Below, piece after piece: positions 20,632 through 30,307 of a DNA stretch of 30,307 nucleotides (position 1 is its first letter; every line of letters begins with the position of its first letter). The stretch is from Priapulus caudatus (Eukaryota; Priapulida; Priapulimorpha; Priapulimorphida; Priapulidae). A program made the translations under genes and the position numbers. The stretch lies in assembly GCF_000485595.1 (NCBI RefSeq), contig NW_014577083.1:423009-453315 (forward strand), written 5' to 3'. Under the pieces are notes generated by a model. It was not told the origin of the DNA and did not search any database. It saw only the letters and a program-made list of their open reading frames with translations.

Positions 20632-20879
20632 TATTTTTTGTGAAATCTTAGAAAAATACTTATAAGTCCTTATTTTTTTGCCAAAGGATCATTTCTCAAC
20701 ATTTTCTGTGTTGAATTTCGGCGAAACGGCTGTGCAATTGTGTATATAAATATTATTAGTGTACTTTAATAGTTGGTGATCTATCAGAAATCGCATAAAA
20801 AAATCTTATTTTGGCCTCCAGAAATGGTCTTATAAGTCATTATTTCAATATGTGTCTTACTACTATGAACCCTGGCAAT
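20632..20879. mobile_element. hAT-like MITE, right part
   Basis: Continuation of the element that begins at 8413. It contains CTTATAAGTCCTTATTTTTT (from about 20659) and CTTATAAGTCATTATTT (from about 20828), inverted relative to words in the left part, and ends CTATGAACCCTG plus GCAAT. The unsplit MITE would be about 320 bp and has no coding capacity. Confidence 0.7.
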
Positions 20880-21069
20880 GATGATTTAGTACTCTAATAA
20901 AAACCCTGCTGTGGAGAAATCGTTCGCACGGATAAACAGAGATGTGAGCCGCTCTCTAAGCAAGACTGCGCATGCGCAGATATAGCTAACGTATCTATAT
21001 GGTCGTACCCAGTGTGGTGGATAACGGCATGCTACGTTGCGTTGAAGGTGTTGATTATTTTTATACCGG
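20880..21069. other. Spacer between the MITE and the solo LTR
   Basis: Unremarkable sequence with no supported gene. The dense CG words (e.g. GCGCATGCGC near 20970) are not a recognisable element. Confidence 0.35.
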
Positions 21070-21584
21070 CATGTGTAATGCAGAAATAGTCAAATAAGAT
21101 AGAAATAGGATAATTGCATAATAACCTAAGTAGTCAGAGTACGGGACAAGCCTTTTGTGTAAACGCGCAGCTGACCTCGTACGCTACCATGCCGCTGAAC
21201 CATGCAGCGTGACCAGAACCTAAAACAATAGGAGGGCGCAGTATATATAACCGTTGTGCACGCAGCACGGGGCGGGCAGTCTCTACTATTTGCACTCTGA
21301 CTCTACGAACGTGGCAAGAGATATTCGTACTGTTTTCACCGTTGACGAAGACTACTATATATATGTAAGTTCATGTTTGTATGTCGCGTACACAGCTGTA
21401 CACTACTGTTCACTATTACGGGCATATATATGTTACCGTCATTCCCGACCAATAAATATGTGTGTGTTTGAAATACGTACCTTCAGTGTTGGCTAATTTA
21501 TGTATAATGCGTACAGCGGTATATCTTAATAATTTACGCAGGAACCCTATCGATCACGGGGTAACAAACTCAACATTACACATG
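21070..21584 (+). mobile_element. Solo LTR related to element B
   Basis: LTR at 21074-21580 flanked by CATG on both sides (21070-21073 and 21581-21584). It starts TGTAATGCAGAAATAG and ends ATTACA, matching the element B LTR ends (TGTAATACAGAAATAG, ATTACA). It shares inner blocks such as TTTGTGTAAACG, CAGTATATA and TAATTTATGTAT in the same order. Overall divergence is much higher than between the two element B LTRs, so it is an older or different subfamily member. No internal region remains, as after LTR-LTR recombination. Confidence 0.85.
21242..21250 (+). promoter_or_regulatory. TATA box of the solo LTR
   Basis: TATATATAA, followed about 35 bp downstream by an AGTCTCTACT initiator-like word (21278) and then AATAAA at 21451-21456. 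This is a complete U3-R-U5 signal set that could still act as a promoter on neighbouring DNA. Confidence 0.55.
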
Positions 21585-22647
21585 CAGCGGCTTTAACTGT
21601 GCCTCTATTGTTCCTTGCTTTCTAAATTCGCTCACGGATTGCTTCCCCGCATGTACGCGTTAGCGTACGTACGTTCACAGTTTTCGCGTGCGTGCGCGAA
21701 TCTTCATTTACCAGGATGTTGTTAGTTCGCTCGCGAATTCATGCATAACAATTAACATCCATCTGTCAATCTACAAATTTGTTAGTGCTTTCACTGAAGT
21801 TATATCGCAAAACTGTAACTGATTGACAGACAAAAACCTCATTGTGACACACTAGCATATTTCTTCTTATTATAGTACATACATATCTATAGATTAACTT
21901 TTTTCTTATTTCATCTAATTTTAATTATGTAAATATAATGCCCGATAATCCGTTTTAAGTCTCATGCAGTTTAAACTTATAACACCCACACGTAAACTAC
22001 TGTATGTGTGATTTTTGCCTCGATTGCCATGGCAACACGAAATGTGTCATCGCCGTTAAAAGGTTTAAATATTAGGATGGTAGGGCTTTAACTCTATTCA
22101 TGTAATTAATTAATTTTCCCCATCCTTGGAAATGAGGATACCACTATTATCTGTCGTATCATGCGGGACTTCATTTAGCTGCTGCTAAGATGAAAGGCGC
22201 CTGTCACAGGCGTTCCGCCCCACACAAAGGCAACTTCCATCCTTCAAATGAAATCATCAGCACACGTTTTATTCATTCGTTATGGCCACTATTCAGCCTA
22301 GCTTATTCAATATCAGTCTATTCTTCGAGCATGCTCACAACAAAACCTGGCTGTTCATTGTGCACGGATTCTATGGCAGGCCTGTCAGAATGTGTATGGG
22401 TATTATGCTGCTCTTCAATAACACATGCTTAAGTTGAGTTTCCACATTATACATTGCATAAAGGCTCTCAATTTTGTATTGAATGCGATATATATAAAAT
22501 GTCTCTGTGCTTAGCAGAAGCCATCAGAAGCCTTTCAGACCCTATCCTGCAAGCTCCTGTCCGTTGTCTGCTGTGGGATGTGCTCGCTCTGTCCGTCTTT
22601 CGCGCTCTCTCTCGCGCCGGCTCGCTCTCTTTCCTTCTCTATCCTTC
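21585..22647. other. Intergenic sequence
   Basis: No recognised gene, RNA or repeat. Short open frames at 22190-22432 and from 22454 have no domain and the latter runs into a CA microsatellite. Confidence 0.45.
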
Positions 22648-22688
22648 GCAGACACACACACTGAGACACAGGCACACACAGACACACA

Positions 22689-22743
<55 letters not shown>

Positions 22744-22744
22744 C

Positions 22745-22793
<49 letters not shown>
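22648..22793. repeat. (CA)n microsatellite
   Basis: CA repeats with an interruption CGACGA at 22741-22746 and degenerate edges. Long TH and CV frames through it are artefacts. Confidence 0.95.
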
Positions 22794-22795
<2 letters not shown>

Positions 22796-25100
22796 TCTCC
22801 TCGCGTATGGGAATGTGTCCATACCAGGCTAGGTAGACCGGCGGCGAGAAACTACAGCTATAGATTCACCAGGTGCAAGGTAAAACTCTCACGTTTCTGC
22901 TCATATATATATAGACACATAGATAGATGTAGCTGCATGTACGTACAGTCCAGGGCTCGCATCTTTCCGTCTGTGTGGAAACAAACATGGTGCGATATTT
23001 TCGGAGCCCCACGTTCCCTCGGCGATAGGTGTGTGCCTGTGGAAATCCACTATGTGGGTGACCCTACTCGCAGTGAATAGGTGACAGGCATGTGGCAGCT
23101 AGATTACATGGAGCGTCTAATAGATGGAGAGAGGGTACGCTCCGCGGTACGTCCCTGTGTTTATGGGCTGCCTATAGTGACGTCTCGTCGTGCCAGCAGC
23201 TTGTGATGCTACTACGTGTCGTGGATGTGCAAGGCTGCCTGTCATCAGTGTTTCTATGCATGGCTCTCTTTGCCTGTGTGCGCCGTACGTCCGTCATGAG
23301 TAGAGCGTCGGAGCGCAACCAGATGATGTTGTCACGGACACAACGTTGTCGTGTACGATGTAGAGACAAGCATCTGTCGCCATCAACGTCATTCGATTTA
23401 TTGCGTGTGCGCCAGTGCATGTTGATTTGCAAACATGACATCTTGCATATGTGTGTATATGTGCCTTTTCTACGATATGGCATGCCTTATTCTCTCGTAG
23501 AGTGTATTGTTTCACGCAAATACCCGAGAATAAGATATAATAGCACGAGTTTATGAGTAACTGTCACATAAAGAGAATCAACTTTAAAAAGGTATGGCGT
23601 TAATCAACTGCTCAATATAAGCTCAATTAAGTCATTCAGCAGAGCGACATGTGTTTTGCTCGTCTCGCTACTGAATGTTATCAACTATAACGTATAATTT
23701 CTATATAGCTTGTAGATGTGATTGGTCGGATCTTGAGTGTTCATTGATCTTTGCAACCAACTGTTTTGCTAGTGATGTGTAAAATACTATCGTTCGTTGA
23801 CACAGGTTTCAACTAATTTTAGAAATGAACATATAATCAATATTTAATGTACGGGGATATGCATGCATGCTAAGTCAACTGTCTTGCTGTTAGTACGTAA
23901 TAGGCTACAATCATGCGTGTCACTGCATGATTAATACCCGTTGATCGTGTACGTGCAGTGAATATAGGTTATTCTACGGCTGCCCATGTCTATGTGTTAC
24001 CATCATATTATACTCTAACCTCATTATCTCATTGCCCGATTAGAAGATTACTTACACTTTAACAAATTTCTGATTTATGCATCTCATTTCAGATGGGCGC
24101 TTCTGACGGCTTAACATGCAGCTACCGAGATGCTCCTCAGATTTCTTACATTTCACGCCCTTAGTGTGGCATTGGTATCCATCCGTAAGGTGAGCGGTGA
24201 GCTATGTACATATAGGTAATGTGTTTAATCAATAATGATGAAAAAACTGTTTTGATACAGATTTCTGATAAGTCGAGGCATATATGGCAAGCTATATTAT
24301 GCCGTTAGCATACAAGAGTAAAGCCGGGAGACCATTTGTGGCAAGAGAACCTGCCGTATACTACTTTAAGTTCCATGTGTTATCGTGTATCTGTGAAAAT
24401 CTTTTTATTGACGTGGGTTTTAACAGTATCTGCAAACAGTGTAGTTTTGTATGTAGTTCATAAAAACCACATTTCGATTAAAATTTGCTGCCTCTGTGAG
24501 GGTGAGAGTAACCGAATTATTCTATAGCTCACTGTTCATTCACCTGCGATTGTCTGCACGACCATTTATTGGGAAGCTGAGGATAATCGTCTGCAATTTC
24601 ACACTGTTTCCTCTATTATGTACCTGGTTCATCAGTAAACTTGGGTATTAAATTGCTCTCGAATATTTCATTAGTCTTAATTATTTCTATTTTACAATAT
24701 CACCTCCTCTTTTTAGAATTCCATAGTAATCTGCACAATCAATAATCTTGAAAATCAACTGTTCATCTAATCCGATTATACCTATAAAATTATGACGGAT
24801 TGTAGAGTGGGGAAGGGCATTTTTTCCAGTCAAAGTTCCTAGATTGCTAATCGATTTAATTTTTGATTTCCAATTATAGTTAATCAACATTTTAATTGAA
24901 TTTGCCTCCATGGAAAATGAAAACGTAGTGTTAACATAAAATTACATTGGAGTAAATGAAAACGGCTGATGAATGTAAAAACATTTGCCAGGGCACTTGG
25001 CCAAGCAAGAGTAGCGTTTTGTTAAGGATCACTTTAAACGTCATAACAAAATAAATGCAGTGAGCACCACTCTGACCAAATGCCAAGCAGACGTTTCTGG
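22794..25100. other. Intergenic sequence without recognised features
   Basis: A 154-codon plus-strand frame at 23092-23556 is the longest, but it has no domain, biased composition or homologue I can recognise and overlaps open frames on the other strand. I see no tRNA cloverleaf, LTR or inverted-repeat element in this stretch. Confidence 0.4.
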
Positions 25101-25120
25101 TATAGTTGGTGGTAGAGGTA

Positions 25121-25260
25121 GTAGTAGCTGGTAGTAGAGGTTCTGTTTCTGGCTTCTTCTGACAAGAACAATAAAGGTAGTCGTAACGATAGAGGTAGTA
25201 GTAGCGGTAGTAGTAGCTGGTAGTAGAGGTTCTGTTTCTGGCTTCTCCTGACAAGAGCAA
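25121..25260. repeat. Two-copy tandem repeat, period about 89 bp
   Basis: The block GTAGTAGCTGGTAGTAGAGG, followed by TTCTGTTTCTGGCTTCTNCT, occurs at 25121 and 25210 with few differences. GTA-rich sequence lies between the copies. Confidence 0.8.
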
Positions 25261-25543
25261 TGAATCAGTGAAAGCGGGCACTCGTAAAATGTGATTCTAT
25301 TAGGGGGCGAGAGTCACACTCATTAGTCGTGTCAGAATGGAAGAAACATTCCTTCAAATCACAACATGGAGAACAACTGATTGCAGCACAAAATGTAGGT
25401 TAAAAAGATGACCAACAGCAGCAACACATGACCAACCAAGGAATGCTCACATTGTGAAGTAGCCGGATAACAATTAAGAAGAATTTGTATAGTAAATTAG
25501 GCAGTATGTGTGGTGTGGGAGTTGGGCTGTTAGTGACGCTCAT

Positions 25544-25703
25544 AGGGTCTATGTCCCCCAAGGTACTGCCGGAACGTACCCTGGGTACGGTCCGGTATAC
25601 CGGAACGTACCCTGGTAACTATTTGATATGGTTAGGGTTAGGGCTAGGGTTACTAGTACCAGGGTACGTTCCGGCAGTACGTACCCTGGGGGACATAGAC
25701 CCT
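25544..25703. mobile_element. Foldback element enclosing telomere-like repeats
   Basis: Inverted arms AGGGTCTATGTCCCCCA (25544-) and TGGGGGACATAGACCCT (to 25703) extend about 48 bp inwards with one small indel. A 19-bp word around CCGGAACGTACCCTGG is tandemly doubled in the left arm (25570-25617). The loop at 25630-25652 reads GGTTAGGGTTAGGG with a variant unit. No target duplication is clear. Confidence 0.75.
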
Positions 25704-27192
25704 CTCAGCGTTCGTGACTCGTTAGTGAATGAAGTAGACAGTATTAACTGTGGACAACGGTCCAACTTCAGTTATGCTATTACGTAGCTACAAACCATGT
25801 GCCCCATTATCTGTCCTAGGATATGGAGACACATATTATTTATATATTCCATGTCGCATTTACCAAAAAATTTGGCTGGGGAAAAGTTGACAAGGGAATA
25901 TATACTACCCCACTGTATTTTATGTTGCCCCATAAACTGGTCAGGATTGAATATCATAACATAAGCAACACCAAACCACAGCACATACGTGCAGCTTTTA
26001 AATTGACTACGTCACGAATTTTCTATGGTGTATATTTTGAAATATTTTGTTGGAATTTATTTTACATGAAAAGTAAGTACTAACGACACTAAATGTATCG
26101 TCAAATTCTTACCTAATAAGATTGTTTCTCAACTAGTTAAAAATCCAAAAAAACCTGGACGATTTGATATTATGATCTTGACATTAATTGCTTGCTATGG
26201 GCTATGTATGAGTCACGCGTGTATGTTTACATTAAACAATATATAGTAAAATAGGAAGTATAATGCAGCAATTTAACCATAAAAGGGTGAACAGAATTAC
26301 TTTTTTTTACTTTTACTATTAACGGTGACGTAATCACGCACACAGATAACGCATAATATCAGCATCAAACCGTCGCGTAGGTTTGAGGACACTGGGTTGG
26401 TAACAGACACCTTTCCTTGTAGCCAAATCTATGAAACCTGGAACAGCTGTCCTCTTGACCTCGTACAAGATGCACAATATAAACTATATAGTGACTGAGC
26501 AGCCATTTACCTTGTAAGAACAGAGAATACATCCAGCAGGTAAGTTGCATGTGGTGGAATACATGCGTACATCCTAACCCCGGCCCGACAAACCCGATAT
26601 CCAGAGATTATATAGGCCTACACAGTTCGCTTCATGTAAATTAAAGGATACCCAGACACCATAGGACATATGGTAGACTACACAGTATGTCGTTGAGTCA
26701 TGCTGCAAGTATTATCCCACCTGCCTGAACGATGCCACTATGGTATATAGCTCTATAGGAGGAATTAAGGTAGTATATAATCAGAAACGTAGCGGGACCT
26801 ACGAATACCGTTTCCGAAATTTTGATGAATTGAGACGGTTTGCATAAAATATAATATTCGAGTGTGATTAGCCCACGATGTTGAACTCGCAATTTAGGAG
26901 GCGCCATAACCCTGGGCTCCTGTATGGGGTTGAGGTGCCCTGGGACGTTGTCGGGAAAGACACCATTTTAAGTATGATCAGAGCATGCATTTACCCATTG
27001 CAAGAATGTCACCTAATTTTTATTAATTGGAATTGTGAGATAAAATTGGGCATGCGTCGTGTTTTCTGGTGTCTGTTGCGTGATTGAAAGTACCATAGAT
27101 TCCCACCGTCTCAGTGCCAGTCACCACGACAGAGCCAGAACAGCTTCCCCTAGTCATGCAGACTCTATGTCATATGTCATATGTCAGTCATT
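25704..27192. other. Intergenic sequence
   Basis: AT-rich DNA with no supported gene, RNA or repeat. Confidence 0.4.
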
Positions 27193-27245
27193 ATGCTAGA
27201 TATGCTAGATATGCTAGATATGCAGATTATGCTAGTCATATGTCA
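27193..27245. repeat. ATGCTAGAT short tandem repeat
   Basis: About four head-to-tail ATGCTAGAT units flanked by CATATGTCA words on both sides (27171-27187 and 27236-27245). Confidence 0.8.
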
Positions 27246-28005
27246 GTTCTTTAATCAGATAGGTCGGGTGGTATTGCGTTGTATAGCCGTAGAAATGCTT
27301 GAGCGATTAAGAAGCCCCTGTGCGAATACTCTAGAAAGATCTAACCTACTACCTACTACCTAATATAAGATCAGATTATACTAAACGAGAATATTCCAAC
27401 TGTACTCGTTAGCCTGTCTTGGTACGAAATCAGGAATACCTGCAATGTATTAATTATTAGGTGTCAAGAGATATCGTTCGAGCAGTGTTCTCAAGTAGAT
27501 AGCCGTCACCGTTGACGTTATCACTCGTATGTAAATTTGAAGCAATAGGGAAATTGGCTAGGGAGTTAGAGTCTAATTATTTGTTGCTGATATTTTATGT
27601 GAAAAGCTTTTATCTGAATACTCATACTGAAATCTTTTCTGTTACCTGATATTTTTTAAAACACAATTGGGGAAATTATTGTGAAAGAGTAGGAAGTGGT
27701 AGGTATATCATTGCTTATTGTGACATAGCGGCCTTTATATATAAAACAAATAAGAAGGTGATTTTTCTGCCAATCCAGTATATATGAATAGATGGTAAGA
27801 TAAACTGATTATATCAGCAATATAGAAATGAGAGCTAAATTGTAATTCCTCCACATATATATAGTAGGTTTTTTAGTCGCCAAACCTTTTAAATCGGTAA
27901 TATCAAGATTCCATAATAGAAAATTTGCTATTATGGACTCTTGGTAATATATATCTGTACCCTAGATTGATATTGTAATTTTCTCTTCACTGTAGTCAAC
28001 CGTAT
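27246..28005. other. Intergenic sequence
   Basis: No feature supported. Sequence is AT-rich. Confidence 0.4.
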
Positions 28006-28135
28006 TTGGTAAGTATTTTGGTATTTGGTATTCAATATATTCCGTATAATATTATAATAATTCAATATATTCCGTATATATTCAATATAATTCCGTATTT
28101 GGTAGTCAACCGTACATCAACTTCGCCACCGTATT
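28006..28135. repeat. AT-rich degenerate tandem repeat
   Basis: Recurring words TATTTGGTA, TTCAATATATTCCGTAT and GTCAACCGTA in irregular head-to-tail order. Confidence 0.65.
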
Positions 28136-28487
28136 TACTTGTGAATCTTATTGGATGTGTATGTATATATAATACGTAACGTATATAATTATTCATTAAC
28201 TCAGAGCATACGTTCCGCCCAGAGCAGTCAACAGTGGATGGCCCGTCAGTATCATGGATAATTCACAACTTGATGCATTTAGAGCATGAAACCATTTTGG
28301 TACCCGGTTACTTAGAAATGCGATAGACAATATAAATCATGTCCTGTTTCGCCATCTTGCATGTTTAGCCTACATTATGTTACTTAACTTCGAGAATGTT
28401 TATCAGGGGCGGATAGGAGCAGTATTGTAATCTAGTAGGCGGCTTTGGTTAGCCACTTAGTTCATTAATATAGCTATTATTCAGCAT
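28136..28487. other. Intergenic sequence
   Basis: No gene supported. CAGGGGCGGATAGG at 28406 resembles hAT-type transposon ends, but no partner end was found. Confidence 0.35.
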
Positions 28488-28561
28488 CACACACGCACGG
28501 ACACGCGCATACCCACGCGCGCGCGCACACAAGCACACACCACACGCACGCGCACGCGCAC

Positions 28562-28612
<51 letters not shown>

Positions 28613-28629
28613 ATATATATATATATATA
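28488..28629. repeat. (CA)n-(TA)n compound microsatellite
   Basis: Degenerate CG/CA repeats pass into a pure CA run (28565-28610) and then a TA run. Confidence 0.95.
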
Positions 28630-28806
28630 TAAACAAAGTCAAGGTATAGAAATAAGGGTGTTTATAAAGCTAAATTTGACAAGCTTCGAGTTTATACATC
28701 TCTCTATCAGGCAGCAGAGCATTGGAATGCTAGATGCATGTAATCTCGGAAAGCTTGTCAATTAACACTTTAAACACCCTTATGTCTATACCTTGACTTT
28801 GTTTTA
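28630..28806. mobile_element. Foldback MITE inserted in a TA tract
   Basis: Arms of about 55 bp, starting AAACAAAGTCAAGGTATAG at 28631 and ending with its inverted copy at 28804, contain AAGGGTGTTTA and GACAAGCTT words in both. Identity is about 85-90% by eye. TA flanks the ends and the left side is a TA microsatellite. A core of about 60 bp has no coding capacity. Confidence 0.8.
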
Positions 28807-28834
28807 TCTACACGAGGTGTTGCGTGTGTGACTT

Positions 28835-28905
28835 TACTTATATATATATATATTTATATATATATATATAATATTATATATATATATTATATATATATAT
28901 CATAT
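28835..28905. repeat. (TA)n tract
   Basis: Imperfect TATATA repeats with ATATTATATA variants, able to form hairpins. Confidence 0.9.
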
Positions 28906-30240
28906 ATGATTTTATCTCTTACCCAGAAGTGATCTATAAAACAAGTCTCTATAGTTATAACACATAACCATATGAGAATCAAATTAATTGCATGTTGGCA
29001 TCTTACGTAAAATGAAGGAAGTGTTAGACACCGCTACCGAGCTAACGCAAGTAATCAGAGGCATCCGCATCATAAATAACAACAACAAATTCGACGCAGT
29101 TGGAGAAAATGGACTCACGCGATTTCCGGAATTCCTGTATTAGCGAGCCTGAAGCTAATCAGGCCAAGCTATTTATAATCAAAAGCATCCACTTGCTGTG
29201 AGCCAGCAGTGCTGCGGAAATGGATAATTGTAGGTATTATTTGTAAGCAAGACGGTAGCTGCTAAGGCATTTCGTGGCCATTTTCGTTACTTTAATACAC
29301 GACCGCGTACAACCGTCGACGTCTAGCTTAATGAAAAATATCTAAAGATTTGCAATTCAGTGACCCTGACAAACTTCAATTTAATATAATATAATGGCGG
29401 ATTAAAATAATCATATACTAGTTATTATATTATATGACATTTGCCGTGGTGCGTGCGTGCACAAATTCAATCCCTACGCTATGCATTATATTTATTTTTA
29501 TTTTGCACCAACCTCAGAAATTGTGAAAACATTTCATTTTTTCTAGCGAATCGTTTCCTGGCGTCATTAGTAATTAAAATGATAAGCCAAAGTAAAGGCC
29601 TGATAACAAAACATTGCAACTGATATTCACAAGCAACATCAGGAACTAGCCCAACAAAGGTTAGCACAAATTGTCTACTACGCGTGAAAGGCCGTAACAG
29701 ACTCAGGTACACCTAATGAACTAAAACAGCGCAGGCCGTAAATTTCGTCACTCGAAAAATGTTTTTGGCTCTCCCCAGCTTTGCGCCACCCTCTCTCCAT
29801 TTTGCGTACATCCACGCCCTCCACGCATCACATATCTACCCCTGCCCTTCCCACCTGTCCGGCATTGATAAAGTGCCATTCACTGGGAAGATTGCAGCAC
29901 TTTGTCAATGGCCACAGCCTCTGAATGAGGCTGGCCCTCTGCCTGGTCACTAGTGCCAATCCAGCCACAGGATAATTGAACTTCTATCAATATATTTCGC
30001 CGAGGGATTAATAGATAGAGGCAACACATTGAAATCGTTGAGGAACCCCAGTGCAGTTAACAGCATGCAAACCGATATAAACTGTATTTAGATTAGAGAA
30101 GATTTCTGTGTTTCTCCTGCAGCAGAGAACGCCGTCGCCGCCAGTTAGCTCTCGATCGTACCGTCGAGAACATTTCCTATATACAACGCCATTAACAATT
30201 GCTCCTGTGTGCCTGTCTAGGTCACGGCTTGCAGATATAA
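28906..30240. other. Intergenic sequence
   Basis: No recognised gene or repeat. Short frames at 29441-29712 and 29759-29953 lack domains. Confidence 0.4.
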
Positions 30241-30307
30241 TCTATATGTATATATATATATATTTGTTTATATATATATAATATAATAATATGTTTATAT
30301 AATAATA
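30241..30307. repeat. TA-rich tract at window end
   Basis: TATATA and ATAATAATA repeats running to the window edge; the full extent is not visible. Confidence 0.9.

Noticed and set aside
23092-23556. A 154-codon plus-strand ORF in the right half
   Set aside because: No recognisable domain, overlapping open frames on the other strand, and no promoter or splice context. Likely chance.
28406-28425. hAT transposon end (CAGGGGCGGATAGG)
   Set aside because: No inverted partner or target duplication was found nearby.

Overview
The window is repeat-rich DNA from an animal, probably an invertebrate. The evidence is interstitial TTAGGG-type repeats, long (CA)n microsatellites, an HP1-type chromoshadow reading frame, and an envelope-bearing Ty3/gypsy (errantivirus-like) retroelement. 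One ten-base N gap shows it is scaffold sequence. I could not assign the species. I see no bacterial-style operon, no rRNA or tRNA gene, and no convincing multi-exon host gene. Most of the content is nested transposable elements, and nearly every boundary below was set by eye from repeat pairs.

Left part, 1-8212. After a 645-bp tract made almost only of A and C comes element A, an LTR retrotransposon on the minus strand (about 1061-8211). Its 5' LTR is at 7177-8210 and its 3' LTR is split into 1063-1493 and 3741-3930. A TGGCGCC primer-binding site lies 2 nt inside the 5' LTR and a purine tract abuts the 3' LTR. I find no gag or pol. Instead the element carries an intact 120-codon ORF ending in an HP1 chromoshadow domain (6228-6590) and a damaged acidic ORF (4663-5205). 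Comparing the two LTRs dates later events: a 178-bp palindromic MITE entered the 5' LTR, while the 3' LTR lost about 216 bp including its poly(A) signal and gained about 2.25 kb. A 545-bp retrocopy with a 15-bp target duplication interrupts the acidic ORF.

Middle part, 8408-20879. A roughly 320-bp hAT-like MITE (CAGGGTTCGTAG ends, 5-bp duplication GCAAT) was split by element B. Element B is a 12.1-kb errantivirus-like Ty3/gypsy provirus on the minus strand (8491-20627, duplication TACT). In transcription order it has 5' LTR, leader with splice donor, gag, protease, a long unassigned pol segment, RT, RNase H, integrase, baculovirus-F-like env, an unassigned 3' region, polypurine tract and 3' LTR. 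Gag, pol and env are all broken by in-frame stops and frameshifts, so it is a fossil.

Right part, 20880-30307. A solo LTR of the same family lies in the opposite orientation at 21074-21580 with its own duplication, CATG. The rest is AT-rich, probably intergenic DNA with microsatellites, a two-copy tandem repeat, two foldback elements (one enclosing telomere-like repeats) and (TA)n tracts.

The most interesting candidate is element A: a pol-less LTR element that appears to have taken up the dimerisation and partner-binding domain of a heterochromatin protein.
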